64,000 nt of DNA from QZKY01 sp942492925 (GCA_942492925.1 OW818641.1:1736001-1800000), one strand, 5' to 3'; counted from the first letter of the stretch, positions 18,853 to 27,731 are shown. Notes: generated from the sequence alone by a model not told the origin. Numbers and translations: made by a program.

Positions 18853-21177
18853 TCACGGCGCAACGATAATATGATCGGGAGGCAAATCCGATTGATATCG
18901 CTCGAACATGGCCACGTAAGCGGATTCCAGATGACGTGTATAAGCGGAGGTATCGAACAAGGGTGCCGTCAGCCGATGGCTTGCCAGCTTTTGCCGGATG
19001 ACAGTCATCTTGGCGGGATGCGAAGCCAGATCAACTGCCATCCGCTCGAAATCGGCCTGCGAATGCGTAATCAGTTCCGGCAACTGCACCGCATTGAGCA
19101 AACTCGCCGCCACACGCGCCGTGAACGATTCGCCGCATAAGGTCAGCACCGGCAGCCCAGCCCACAAGGCATCGCTTGCCGTTGTGTGCGCGTTATAAGG
19201 CAAGGTATCCAGGAACAAATCAGCCGCACAATGTCGCGCCAAATGTTGGGTGTGTGCGGCAAATTTTGCAAAAATCAGTCGCTCACCCGATACGCCGCGT
19301 TTCTCGGCTTCCTGCCGAAGATTCTGGACCGCCACGGCATTATCTTCCAGCAGCCACAGCACGCTGCCGTCCACCTGTTTCATGATCCGCATCCAGCCAT
19401 CAAAAGTCTGTGGCGTGATTTTGTAATTATTGTTGAAGCAGCAAAAAACGAATGCCTGCTCCGGCAACCCCAGTTCCGCCCGCGTAAACGCTTTGTCGGC
19501 AATCATGCGCTGACGATCATTGGGTTGGTAGGTGTGCGGCAGATATACGATTTTTTCGCTGAAGTATTGACGATGCTCCGGCGGGATCAAGGTGGAATCC
19601 GCTATCAAGTAATTCATGTATTCCGTGCCCATGGTTCCCGGATACGCCAGATAATTCACCTGCACCGGCGCGGCACGATGCGCAAAAATGCCCGGTCGAT
19701 GCTCGGTTTGATGGCCCTGCAAATCAACGGCAATATCGATTTCCATCTCTCGCGCCAGTTGCGCAATTTCCTTGTCCGTCTTGTCGCGTACATCGATAAA
19801 GTGATCAAACGCTTGCAACAAGCGGGTTCGCATGGGTCCAGCGGATTCCGGGCCAAACGAAAAAGCAAAAATTTCAAACCGATTTCTGTCGTGCCGCTCG
19901 AAAATGCCCGCCGTCAGGTAGGCGGTCGCATGCTCTTGGAAATCCTTGGTGAAATAGCCAATTCGGATTTTTTCTTTTGCAGGACGCTTTGTCGTGGCGC
20001 CAATCGAATGATCAGCCGGAAAGTTTTTCGCATAACACGTCGCAACCATTTGTTGCAATGCTGGCGAATCGAGTACGCTCAATACCGTGAAAGGCGTGGC
20101 GACTTTTTTCCCAGCCTCAATGTACTTTGTCAGTTGGGTCCGTTGCAATTCGATTTCAGTCCAATCGCATATCGACATCCTGGCGCTTAAGCGATCGCCA
20201 AAAAGAAAGGGGTGATCAGGATTGATTTCCAGGGCGCGATCAAAACAGGCAATGGCTTCTTCGTATCGCTTCAATGCATTGTGCACGTTACCCATGAGGT
20301 ACCAGGTCGCTACATTCGTCGGATTGAGCTGAGAAGCGCGCTCGTAATGTGCCAGCGCTTCATCGTGCTGCTTGAGACTGGCCAAGGTGTACGCCTTGTT
20401 AAACCAGGCAAGATCATTTGTCGGCTCCAGCCGGATGGCACGATCATAATGCTCCAGCGCTTCGTCAAACCGCTTCAGACTGCACAAGGCATTGGCCTTG
20501 TTAGACCAGGTATCGGCATGATCCGGGTCCAAACCGATCGCATGATCGTAATGCTCAAGCGCCTCGTCGTAGCGTTTGAGGTTGCGCAGCGTGTTAGCGA
20601 TATTCAACCAGACAGCCGGATGGCCGTCATCGATCTCCATCACTTTTTCAAAGCAAGCCAGGGCTTCTTCATTGCGCCCCAGATCGGCGAGCAAGGCGCC
20701 ACGATTACTCAAGGCGGCAATGTGTTCCGGATCGATGTCGAGTGCTTTTTGATAGCATGCCAGCGCCTCATCGTGGCGCTTCAAGTTCGTCAGGCTTTTC
20801 CCGTAATTGACCCAGGCGTCCTGATTATTGGGCGTTAGCGTCACAGCACGCTCATGATGCGGTAGAGATTCATCGTCCCGCCCCGCCCCAGACAGCGCAA
20901 TCGCCAGATTGTAATGCGCCAGCGCACTGGTCGGATTGACGTTAACCGCTTGCTTCAAGAAGATCGCTGCATCGTCGTGTCTGTTTTGCAGAACCTGCGC
21001 CAGGCCCATGACGTGCAATGCCGCAAAATTTTTCGGCTCTGCCTGCAACACTTTTTGAAGCAGCGTTTCAGTTGCCGCCCACTCTCCTCTTTGGAAACGC
21101 TCGACTGCCTGATGAATGAGTGATTGCACTTGCGAATCCCTAGCGACAGGTTGAAGGGTTGGCTGTTTTTTAAACAA
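18853..21177 (-). CDS. TPR protein with O-GlcNAc-transferase-like (SPINDLY-type) domain
   Basis: The N-terminal 320 or so residues are tandem TPR repeats (recurring DPEHIAALSNRG-like units). The C-terminal half is a glycosyltransferase-41 domain, with IRIGYFTKDFQEHATAYL, VDLQGHQTEHRPGIFAHR, NYLAYPGTMGTEYMNYLIAD and LFLDTLPYNAHTTASDALW. In bacteria such proteins glycosylate proteins or act in polysaccharide pathways. The acceptor is unknown. The start is doubtful: the frame opens with TTG at 21177 without a ribosome site. A GTG about 16 codons in has AGGGA upstream. An ATG at 21194 would join the protein if a shift occurred at an A-run (see findings). Confidence 0.88.
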   Translation of the reverse strand: MFKKQPTLQPVARDSQVQSLIHQAVERFQRGEWAATETLLQKVLQAEPKNFAALHVMGLAQVLQNRHDDAAIFLKQAVNVNPTSALAHYNLAIALSGAGRDDESLPHHERAVTLTPNNQDAWVNYGKSLTNLKRHDEALACYQKALDIDPEHIAALSNRGALLADLGRNEEALACFEKVMEIDDGHPAVWLNIANTLRNLKRYDEALEHYDHAIGLDPDHADTWSNKANALCSLKRFDEALEHYDRAIRLEPTNDLAWFNKAYTLASLKQHDEALAHYERASQLNPTNVATWYLMGNVHNALKRYEEAIACFDRALEINPDHPFLFGDRLSARMSICDWTEIELQRTQLTKYIEAGKKVATPFTVLSVLDSPALQQMVATCYAKNFPADHSIGATTKRPAKEKIRIGYFTKDFQEHATAYLTAGIFERHDRNRFEIFAFSFGPESAGPMRTRLLQAFDHFIDVRDKTDKEIAQLAREMEIDIAVDLQGHQTEHRPGIFAHRAAPVQVNYLAYPGTMGTEYMNYLIADSTLIPPEHRQYFSEKIVYLPHTYQPNDRQRMIADKAFTRAELGLPEQAFVFCCFNNNYKITPQTFDGWMRIMKQVDGSVLWLLEDNAVAVQNLRQEAEKRGVSGERLIFAKFAAHTQHLARHCAADLFLDTLPYNAHTTASDALWAGLPVLTLCGESFTARVAASLLNAVQLPELITHSQADFERMAVDLASHPAKMTVIRQKLASHRLTAPLFDTSAYTRHLESAYVAMFERYQSDLPPDHIIVAP

Positions 21178-21239
21178 CCGAACAAGTTTAGCATGCAGGC
21201 GGCAATTTTCGACCTATAAATGCGATCATCCGGCCCGAT

Positions 21240-21416
21240 TTATTTTTCTTCGGAACGCTTACCGGATTCGGTGACTTCGGGGAAAATACGGGAGGGTCGC
21301 GAAGTCCCGTTCGTGTCGCGATTGTCTTTTTCCTTGTCGGACGTTTCGGATGTTGACTCGTTCTCTTTATTCTTTTTAAAGAGATTTTTGAGCGCACTTG
21401 AAAAAATGACGGACAT
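21240..21416 (-). CDS. Small charged hypothetical protein
   Basis: A strong AAGGAGG site stands seven bases before the ATG at 21416, which supports a 58-residue protein. It begins with a hydrophobic-basic stretch (MSVIFSSALKNLFKKNKENE) and is otherwise rich in Ser, Glu, Lys and Asp, so it is probably largely disordered. I do not recognise a family. It lies upstream of the TPR/OGT-like gene in the same direction and may be co-transcribed with it. Confidence 0.6.
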   Translation of the reverse strand: MSVIFSSALKNLFKKNKENESTSETSDKEKDNRDTNGTSRPSRIFPEVTESGKRSEEK

Positions 21417-21785
21417 CAGTTTTCCTCCTTGACTATCGCACACCACAACATACTTGTCTCGGCGCCACATTACTGCCGACTGGCAGCCTGAAAATGTTCA
21501 CTGCGAAAAAACTGTGGCGATACGTCATACTATCAAAAAGCGTGCATTCACATGCAATGCAAACTGATTGAGGCCGTTTGTCGGCCTTTGCTGTAATTCA
21601 AGAGGCTGATCGTAATGATCAGCAATTCGTCAGTTAGCAGTCCCTCGACAAACCGCCTTTTCAAATGAAAGTTTCTCAATGTGACGAATGTGAATGGCCG
21701 ACCCAATACAGGTGCTTGACGTTCGCGTTTTGCCGCGCCGTATGCGAAGCACAGGGAGCTGGAGGCGTCGGTCAACAACTCGCTG
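21417..21785. other. Gene-poor stretch
   Basis: About 370 bases hold no supported gene. A 5-bp GC stem (GGCCG / CGGCC near 21570-21586) followed by a few T could be a weak plus-strand terminator. A minus-strand open frame through 21548-21862 has no ribosome site or recognisable features. Confidence 0.4.
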
Positions 21786-22256
21786 TTAGCTGGCATGCCA
21801 AAGGCAACGCGTCTCAAGCTCACCCATGAACCAGATGCGCTGAAATTGATGATTGATAGCATCGAACCAGGGCTGGATAGTTGGGATGATCACATCGTCC
21901 GGTGTGACGAGCTGGTTGTCCGTATACACGAGTAATTCGATGCAGCTAGCGGTGGTTTGATAACTCCGGTGAAGTTTCTTTCGGATGATTCTCTCCGAAG
22001 GGTCGGACGTAGAAAAGGCGCCCTGGTACGCATTGGCTCCCGCCGCCTGTATTTGGGCGATCAAAGGGTCAGTGAGACTAACGACTTCGAACGCGACGGG
22101 GCCGTCTCTGAAGTGGATACACAAGAGATCGGGTTCCGGTTCTGGGCGACTGCCGACGCTTAGCCATTCGCCTTGTGAGCCAAGGCGCTCAGTGAAACGC
22201 ATAAACGCATGCTGCTCGTTCTGCTGCTTCGGAGTAAGCGCGGGGGCCGTTTTCAT
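21786..22256 (-). CDS. Hypothetical protein, possibly nuclease-fold
   Basis: This 156-residue frame (ATG at 22256, or TTG at 22265) encodes a soluble protein I do not recognise. It contains EPDLLCIHFRDGPVAFEVVS. The spacing of Asp and Glu on predicted strands loosely recalls PD-(D/E)xK nucleases, but no lysine follows in the expected place, so this is weak. It has no good ribosome site. It sits with the Rap1a-like gene in a stretch that looks less tightly packed than the flanks. Confidence 0.5.
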   Translation of the reverse strand: MKTAPALTPKQQNEQHAFMRFTERLGSQGEWLSVGSRPEPEPDLLCIHFRDGPVAFEVVSLTDPLIAQIQAAGANAYQGAFSTSDPSERIIRKKLHRSYQTTASCIELLVYTDNQLVTPDDVIIPTIQPWFDAINHQFQRIWFMGELETRCLWHAS

Positions 22257-22332
22257 GTCAGCCAACGGTTGAGGTGAGCGGACGGATGCAAGCGCAGCTT
22301 GCAGACAATCCAGTTCACGGAACAGTTGGTCG

Positions 22333-22707
22333 TCAACGCGCAGAACAAGGGAAAGCCTCGATTAGCGCCTTTGTAGCAAGCACTCTTGCGTCCCGGTGCA
22401 GATGCTCAGGATTGTTCTTCAGCCATTTGACTATGACGCTTTCCAACTGCGTGTAGGTACCTGACTGGGTTGGCTCGCAATAGAGCGGAGGCACGTTGCG
22501 AAGATCTGTCACCACGTGTTGCATTTGTTGTAGGCCCTGTATGTAGCCCGTGCAGAAGCTGGAGTAGGCGATCTTCTCTGTTTCTGAAGAATATGGTCCG
22601 CTGCATCTGCGAAGAAGATCGTTGCCGGTGAACGTGTAACCCTGCGCGAAAGTCGATGAAGCGACGCAAGAAACAAGGATGGCAAATAGAAGACTCTGGC
22701 GAATCAT
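22333..22707 (-). CDS. Secreted Rap1a/Tai-like protein
   Basis: The ATG at 22707 is preceded by AAGGAGG at good spacing. The 124-residue product starts with a clear signal peptide (MIRQSLLFAILVSCVASSTFA) and then shows the pattern GNDLL-x-x-C ... FCTGYIQGLQQ ... LYCEP, which resembles the Rap1a/Tai family (PF18602-type). Some members are periplasmic immunity proteins against type VI secretion effectors. No effector or secretion gene is adjacent, so an immunity role is only an option. Paired cysteines could form disulfides in the periplasm. Confidence 0.7.
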   Translation of the reverse strand: MIRQSLLFAILVSCVASSTFAQGYTFTGNDLLRRCSGPYSSETEKIAYSSFCTGYIQGLQQMQHVVTDLRNVPPLYCEPTQSGTYTQLESVIVKWLKNNPEHLHRDARVLATKALIEAFPCSAR

Positions 22708-22964
22708 AGAAACCTCCTTGGCGCCTAGTGTGTTATAGATCGCAAAACCGCATAATAACATCGGTACTACGCAACAAAATAGCAATTCATGATCACCTAA
22801 ACCCACATGCTTATAGAATAAAAGGGGAAATGCGACGGTTTTCTGCGTAAAAGCGAAAAGCAGGCGTTTTAAATTGTGTGGCTGCGATTGGTCAGACAGC
22901 AGACCAACTTCAGTTATTAGGCGAACTTCCGCTTTGGCCGAAGTTAGGCCTATTGCGCTATGGC

Positions 22965-23161
22965 TGTAAAAAAGGAAAACGGCGGGCAATTTGCCCGCCG
23001 TTCCACGCTAGCGCACGCTGCGATTTTGTTCTTTCCATCTTTCCTAGAAGCCCGAAGCTTCTGCGAGTCACGTAATGTACTAACTGCGTAAGTTGTAAAA
23101 ACTTAACTTGCTTTTAATGGATTACGTTGAATGTGCCCCTCCTTGTGGTTGAGTGGTACAT
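22965..23161 (-). ncRNA. Candidate small RNA or very short mRNA
   Basis: A promoter-like pair (-35 TTGCAT, 17 bases, -10 TACATT on the minus strand) and a strong terminator bracket about 195 bases with no normal open frame. Inside lie AAGGAGGGG (about 23136-23144) and a hairpin AGAAGC-UUCGG-GCUUCU (about 23048-23064). The strong Shine-Dalgarno-like site has no ATG/GTG/TTG at proper spacing, only an ATT that would start a 9-codon frame. This is inference from sequence elements. Expression is unproven. Confidence 0.4.
22978..23002 (-). terminator. Strong minus-strand intrinsic terminator
   Basis: A perfect 12-bp inverted repeat, AACGGCGGGCAA and its complement around one base, is followed on the minus strand by TTTTCCTTTTTTT. 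It lies outside any gene, between the Rap1a-like gene and the candidate promoter at 23168-23196, so it seems to end a short unit. Confidence 0.8.
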
Positions 23162-23167
23162 GGCTTC

Positions 23168-23196
23168 AATGTAAGGGCGGAACAAAAAAAATGCAA
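23168..23196 (-). promoter_or_regulatory. Candidate sigma-70 promoter of the small transcript
   Basis: On the minus strand TTGCAT (23191-23196) and TACATT (23168-23173) are separated by exactly 17 bases. Transcription would start near 23161 and run to the terminator at 22978-23002. Confidence 0.5.
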
Positions 23197-23581
23197 GCAA
23201 AATTGTGACATTTTAATGACGTGAAATTGATTCAATTCAAGCAACTCAGCCATATTGAGTTAGCTGGGTTCATAAACTCGCTACATGGCACTGAGCGTCC
23301 GCATCCGACCACATTCAAACCACTCACCAACAATTAGGCGAACGTCGGGTAAAGCTGAGGTACAAGCTTTTGAATTTCGTTGACTGTCGTTCGGCCAAAG
23401 CGTTCTCTTGGCAGTTCACTGGTGTACGTCAGCTATGCAGCGTGTAGCTGACTCTAAAAAATCCATCTACACAAAGATCCATGAATGGACTGCCGTGTGA
23501 AGTCAAGATTTGTCTAGTGTCCTGGAGATAGTTATCATTGATGGCTTGCACCAAGCTTATTTACTTCCCCGATAATCCATC
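23197..23581. other. Intergenic stretch before the DMT transporter
   Basis: About 385 bases with no supported gene. A 14-codon frame (ATG at 23541) ends in a TGA overlapping the TTG start of the next gene. The element ATTAGGCGAAC near 23333 also occurs near 22916, but I cannot assign it a function. Confidence 0.35.
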
Positions 23582-24481
23582 TTGAATTCTAAAGTCTCGC
23601 TTCAGACTGCAGTTCTGCTTACCGTCCCTCCAATCATGTGGGCCGGCAATGCTGTCGTTGGGCGTTTGGTGCATGATTGGGTGCCACCGATGACGCTGAA
23701 CCTGTTGCGATGGGCCATCGCCATGCTCATTCTTCTTCCGCTGGCTGGTTCGGTTTTCCATCCGGGCAGCGGCTTATGGCCGAACTGGAAATCCTTTTCG
23801 ATGTTGGGACTCCTAAGCGTTGGGCTATATAACTCGCTTCAGTATCTTGCCTTGCAGAGTTCGTCTCCCATTAACGTTACCCTCGTTGCAGCCAGCATGC
23901 CCCTCTGGATGCTGCTTGTCGGCAAGCTGTTCTATAGCGCGAAGGTCAGAACGCGTGGAGTAATCGGTGCGGTCTTGTCCATTGCAGGCGTGCTGCTGGT
24001 TTTGAGCCGCGGAGAATGGCAGGTCTTGCTATCGATGCAGCTGGTACCCGGTGATCTGTATATGATTGCCGCTGCTATCGCCTGGGCCTTTTACAGTTGG
24101 ATGCTTACACGCCACAATGAACCTGAGCACATTCGCAGGAATGGCACGATGTTTATGCTCGCCCAAATCGGGTTCGGCGTTGTCTGGTCAGCCGCCTTCA
24201 CCGCGGGTGAATGGGTGATAGGAGACCCGCACATCTACTGGAGCTGGGAATTGGGCGCTGCAATTCTTTTTGTGGCCATCGGCCCAGCGATTATCGCCCT
24301 TCGGTGCTGGGGTGCTGGCGTACAGAACGCCGGGCCCACCATTGCCGGATTCTTCAGCAACCTGACGCCTTTGTTCGCGGCCCTCCTGTCCCTGGCTGTC
24401 TTAGGCGAATTACCACACCTGTATCATCTCGCCGCATTCGTCATGATCGTTGGCGGCATTGCGTTATCCGCCCAGCGCTGA
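23582..24481 (+). CDS. DMT superfamily (EamA) transporter
   Basis: The 299-residue protein has about ten hydrophobic helices arranged as two EamA repeats. The opening PIMWAGNAVVGRLVHDWVPP and the late segment NAGPTIAGFFSNLTPLFAAL are typical of drug/metabolite exporters. Substrate unknown. The frame starts with TTG at 23582 without a good ribosome site. The next ATG would cut into the first helix, so I keep TTG. Confidence 0.85.
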   Translation: MNSKVSLQTAVLLTVPPIMWAGNAVVGRLVHDWVPPMTLNLLRWAIAMLILLPLAGSVFHPGSGLWPNWKSFSMLGLLSVGLYNSLQYLALQSSSPINVTLVAASMPLWMLLVGKLFYSAKVRTRGVIGAVLSIAGVLLVLSRGEWQVLLSMQLVPGDLYMIAAAIAWAFYSWMLTRHNEPEHIRRNGTMFMLAQIGFGVVWSAAFTAGEWVIGDPHIYWSWELGAAILFVAIGPAIIALRCWGAGVQNAGPTIAGFFSNLTPLFAALLSLAVLGELPHLYHLAAFVMIVGGIALSAQR

Positions 24482-24681
24482 CATCGGGTGAGGCGTTATT
24501 ACTATTCAATTGCCTTCATTCGTGTCAACTATTGGCCGCTTCCTGCCGGTCAGACCTGAGCTTACGCACAATGGCTGCGTTGAACATCAGTGCCTAACAA
24601 CCGGAAGCAAAAAAGGTTATCATCCCGCCTTATATACCGTCTTGCCTGAATCAGACTGGTTCAACTTTCACCCATCGGAAT

Positions 24682-25206
24682 ATGACCACCATTTTTTTTG
24701 TTCGTCACGGCCAGAGTGAAGCCAACGTCGCCGACTGTATCAACGATGACCCCAAGCGAATCGTCAAGCTAACGTCCACTGGACGTCAGCAATGTATTTC
24801 TGTGGCCGACCAATTGCACACGGTGCCACTGACGCGGGCCTTTGCCTCCGAATTTCATCGAGCGCAGGAAAGTCTGGGAATCATCCTGGAACATCGTCCT
24901 GATGTCACGCGACACATCGATCCGCGCCTGAATGAATGGCAAACCGGAATGGATGGCGCCCCAATTGACTATTTCCATCGGCAGATGGAGCACGGCTTTG
25001 TGCCTCCAGAAGACTTTGACGATGTCGTCACGCGTATGGAAAACTTCCTGAACGATGTCAAGCGCACCCCTGATGCTGGCGATCTGCTGGTGGTGTCACA
25101 CAAGATCACCATCCTTGCCGGTCTGGTGGCAATCGGCAGCCTCCCGTTTGAAGACGCGAAGCGCTACACGGTCAACAACGCCGAAGTCATTGCCATACCA
25201 TTCTAG
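24682..25206 (+). CDS. Histidine phosphatase family protein
   Basis: The 174-residue protein begins TTIFFVRHGQSEANV, the RHG phosphate-binding motif with the catalytic His at residue 9. It contains ASEFHRAQES as the second arginine region and VVSHKITIL with the second catalytic His. It belongs to the phosphoglycerate mutase-like (branch 1) phosphatases, closer to small-molecule phosphatases than to glycolytic GpmA, which is longer. Substrate unknown. It converges on the secretin remnant. Confidence 0.88.
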   Translation: MTTIFFVRHGQSEANVADCINDDPKRIVKLTSTGRQQCISVADQLHTVPLTRAFASEFHRAQESLGIILEHRPDVTRHIDPRLNEWQTGMDGAPIDYFHRQMEHGFVPPEDFDDVVTRMENFLNDVKRTPDAGDLLVVSHKITILAGLVAIGSLPFEDAKRYTVNNAEVIAIPF

Positions 25207-25311
25207 CCCTGTCATGTCCGGCAGCATGGTCAATCTGCCCAACATAAACTCGCTTGTGCCAGCCTCATATTGCGACTGCAATAAACCAGTCAAATCGGAG
25301 GCGAGCGTCAA

Positions 25312-25857
25312 TCAGTAATAAGACATCTGCCGCAAATCCTGCGGGACGCGTTCAAGCGAAGGGTTGGCTGCAAAGCGGCGTGATGAAAGATCGCCGGTGC
25401 GGAATTCATGGCGATAGTGGCTCGTCTGGAGTTTTGCCAGAATGGCTTCCATATTCGAGCGGCGCGACTTCAAGCTTTTGAAGGCTTCGCGTCCGACCGA
25501 ATCTTCTTTTTCAACCTGGAATTTTGGCGATTGCTTATAGTCGTTCGCCCGCTTGTCCATTTCATAGATTGTCGCCGGTTTGCGCGGCGTGATCACGATC
25601 ATGACGTGGTGTGCATAATCGCTTTCCGTATTGTTACTGAACAGATATTGAATGACGGGGATATCCTGCAAAACCGGCACGCCGCTCTTGCCTCGGCTGG
25701 CATAGCGCTCTCGCAGCCCGGAAAGAATGAGCGTTTCGCCAAACTGCATGACGACGTTCGTCGACAAGCTGTTGCTCGTGGTCGTCAATGAGTTGTCGAA
25801 GCCGATCGTCTTTTGCTGACTGTCGATGAAGGAACGGCCTGCACGAACGGCCAGCAA
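25312..25857 (-). pseudogene. C-terminal remnant of a secretin
   Basis: The 181-residue frame holds the end of a type II/III secretion or type IV pilus secretin: NVVMQFGETLILSGLRER, the family signature VPVLQDIPVIQYLFS and MIVITPRKP. Intact secretins have several N-terminal domains and the pore-forming beta-barrel, all missing here. An in-frame TAA immediately precedes the first codon (a TTG), and I find no upstream continuation. It is probably a relic. The C-terminal 60 residues are basic and not typical of secretins. Confidence 0.75.
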
Positions 25858-25906
25858 TTAAGCAAAACCCGGCATCCGGATTTGTCGTCGGTGAACGAAA
25901 AGCAAA

Positions 25907-25939
25907 AAACCCGCATTTTCTGGATGAAAACACGGGTTT
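25907..25939 (-). terminator. Intrinsic terminator after the small gene at 25963
   Basis: On the minus strand AAACCCG pairs with CGGGTTT, the stem being extended by a T-rich/A-rich inner pairing around ATCCA, and is followed by six T. It lies 24 bases after the stop of the 67-residue gene. Confidence 0.75.
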
Positions 25940-25962
25940 GAAAGCGTTGAGCGTTATGGTTC

Positions 25963-26166
25963 TCAGTGCGTATTTTTTTGCACCCAACGATGCAAACTCT
26001 CGTCAGCCTTGCAAACACACCCCACCGTTACCGGACTCAGCATGGAAGCAGCCTCTTCACTCGATACCGTTTCTTCTTGCTTGAAGAAACCGGACTGTTT
26101 CGGGTAGATGGCCCCACACAGAGAAAGCTCAAGTGCTTTTTCTCTTAATTTATGTCTTGTGAACAT
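25963..26166 (-). CDS. Small hypothetical protein with three cysteines
   Basis: The ATG at 26166 has GGAG eight bases upstream and gives 67 residues (starts MFTRHKLREKALELSLCGAI). The C-terminal part holds VGCVCKADESLHRWV, a Cys-x-Cys pair. A TATAAT box (26216-26221, minus strand) about 50 bases upstream could serve it, and a terminator follows, so it looks like an independent small gene. I do not recognise the family. Confidence 0.5.
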   Translation of the reverse strand: MFTRHKLREKALELSLCGAIYPKQSGFFKQEETVSSEEAASMLSPVTVGCVCKADESLHRWVQKNTH

Positions 26167-26192
26167 TTCAAACTCCAATAATAAAAAAACAA

Positions 26193-26209
26193 CCTGACTT
26201 GTGGTCAGG
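26193..26209 (-). terminator. Terminator of the aceE-aceF-lpdA operon
   Basis: On the minus strand CCTGAC and GTCAGG pair around a 5-base loop and are followed by TTGTTTTTTT. It is 74 bases past the lpdA stop. It also lies in the leader of the small gene at 26166, so it may affect that gene if its own promoter is used. Confidence 0.8.
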
Positions 26210-26282
26210 TCGCGAATTATACTCACAATACAAATTTGGCGTACGAAGCAGATGTCTCCATACGAACGTGACTTGTCAAAGA

Positions 26283-27731
26283 TCAAGCTACGGATTGCTT
26301 TTTAGGCAAATACAAGTCCGTAATGCTCCCTAAGCCCACTTCTGCTGCAAACATCGGCGTTTCGGATAAAGATGGATGCGCGTGTATGGTCAGGGCGAGA
26401 TCTTCCAGATCCGCGCCCATTTCCAGCGCCAGCACGGTTTCGGCGAGCAATTCGCCCGCGTTCACACCAACAATGCCTGCGCCGAGAATGCGCTTGGTTT
26501 TCGGATCCCACAGCAATTTGGTCATCCCTTCCTCGCGCCCCATCGCGAGTGCGCGACCGGATGCCGCCCACGGGAAAACGGATTTTTCAAACGCGATGTC
26601 TTTCGCCTTGGCGTCGTTTTCCGTCAAGCCCATCCAGGCAATTTCCGGATCGGTATACGCCACGGAAGGAATCGTCACCGCATCGAAGGCTGCTTTGTGA
26701 CCCGCAATCACTTCAGCGGCAATCTTGCCTTCGTAACTCGCCTTGTGCGCCAGCATCGGATCGCCGCAAATATCGCCGATGGCGAAAATGTGCGGCACAT
26801 TCGTGCGTTGCTGCTTGTCGACCGGAATGAAGCCGCGCTCGTTCACCGTCACTCCAGCCTTGTCTGCACCAATTGCATTACCATTCGGGCGACGTCCGAT
26901 CGCCATCAACACCAGATCGTAAGCTTGTGGTTCGGTCGGCGCATTCGCGCCTTCAAACGTGGCGATCAATCCCTCGCCTTTCGCTTCGAGCTTCGAGACT
27001 TTGGTACCGAGATAAATCGCTTCATAACGGCCTTCAATGCGCTTTTGCAGCGGACGCACAATGTCGCGATCCGCTGCAGGAATGAGCCCGTCCGAAAATT
27101 CCACCACCGTCACTTTCGTACCCAGCGCATCGTAGACGCACGCCATCTCCAGCCCGATGATCCCGCCGCCGATCACCAGCATGCGTTTCGGGATTTTTTT
27201 TAATTGCAATGCGCCGGTGGAATCGATCAGTGCGGGATGATCCGAGGGAAAACCGGGAATGTGCACCGCCGAAGAACCTGCGGCGATAATCGCCTGTTTG
27301 AAGTGCACCGTTGTCGAACCCTCAGCCGTTTTCACTGTCAATGCTGTCGGCGACGCAAAAGCGCCTTCGCCCTGCACGACTTGCACGCGACGCGCACGCG
27401 CCAATCCGGCCAATCCGCCCGTCAGTTTTTTGACGATGCCGTCTTTCCAGCCGCGCAGCTTGTCGAGATCGATGTTGGCCTTGCCGAGTTGAATGCCGCA
27501 GTGTGACATTTCTTCGGCATCCGTAATCACTTTCGCGGCATGCAGCAAGGCTTTCGAGGGGATGCAACCGACGTTCAGGCACACGCCGCCAAGCACCGGA
27601 TAACGTTCGACCAGCACCACTTTCTGCCCGAGATCGGCCGCACGAAAGGCTGCCGTGTATCCGCCCGGTCCAGCGCCGAGTACCAGCGTATCGCACGTGA
27701 TGTCATTCGCTTTTTCTTCGTTCATGCTCAT
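26283..27731 (-). CDS. lpdA: Dihydrolipoyl dehydrogenase (pyruvate dehydrogenase E3)
   Basis: The 482-residue flavoprotein reoxidises dihydrolipoyl groups of E2 using NAD+. It has the FAD motif GAGPGGYTAAFRAADLG, the redox disulfide GGVCLNVGCIPSKALLHA, the NAD motif GGGIIGLEMA, and the catalytic His-Glu near the end (HAHPSLSET). There is no N-terminal lipoyl domain. The open frame extends to 27818, but ATG 27731 is chosen because GGAG precedes it and the FAD domain follows properly. It is the third gene of the PDH operon, 13 bases after aceF. Confidence 0.95.
   Translation of the reverse strand: MSMNEEKANDITCDTLVLGAGPGGYTAAFRAADLGQKVVLVERYPVLGGVCLNVGCIPSKALLHAAKVITDAEEMSHCGIQLGKANIDLDKLRGWKDGIVKKLTGGLAGLARARRVQVVQGEGAFASPTALTVKTAEGSTTVHFKQAIIAAGSSAVHIPGFPSDHPALIDSTGALQLKKIPKRMLVIGGGIIGLEMACVYDALGTKVTVVEFSDGLIPAADRDIVRPLQKRIEGRYEAIYLGTKVSKLEAKGEGLIATFEGANAPTEPQAYDLVLMAIGRRPNGNAIGADKAGVTVNERGFIPVDKQQRTNVPHIFAIGDICGDPMLAHKASYEGKIAAEVIAGHKAAFDAVTIPSVAYTDPEIAWMGLTENDAKAKDIAFEKSVFPWAASGRALAMGREEGMTKLLWDPKTKRILGAGIVGVNAGELLAETVLALEMGADLEDLALTIHAHPSLSETPMFAAEVGLGSITDLYLPKKQSVA

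Noticed and set aside
22900..23345. TTAGGC-like sequences and the 11-base direct repeat ATTAGGCGAAC, as possible integron attC sites
   Set aside because: A true attC needs inverse core sites (RYYYAAC and GTTRRRY) with an imperfect hairpin between. The elements here are direct repeats or lack the partner core, and no integrase is present.
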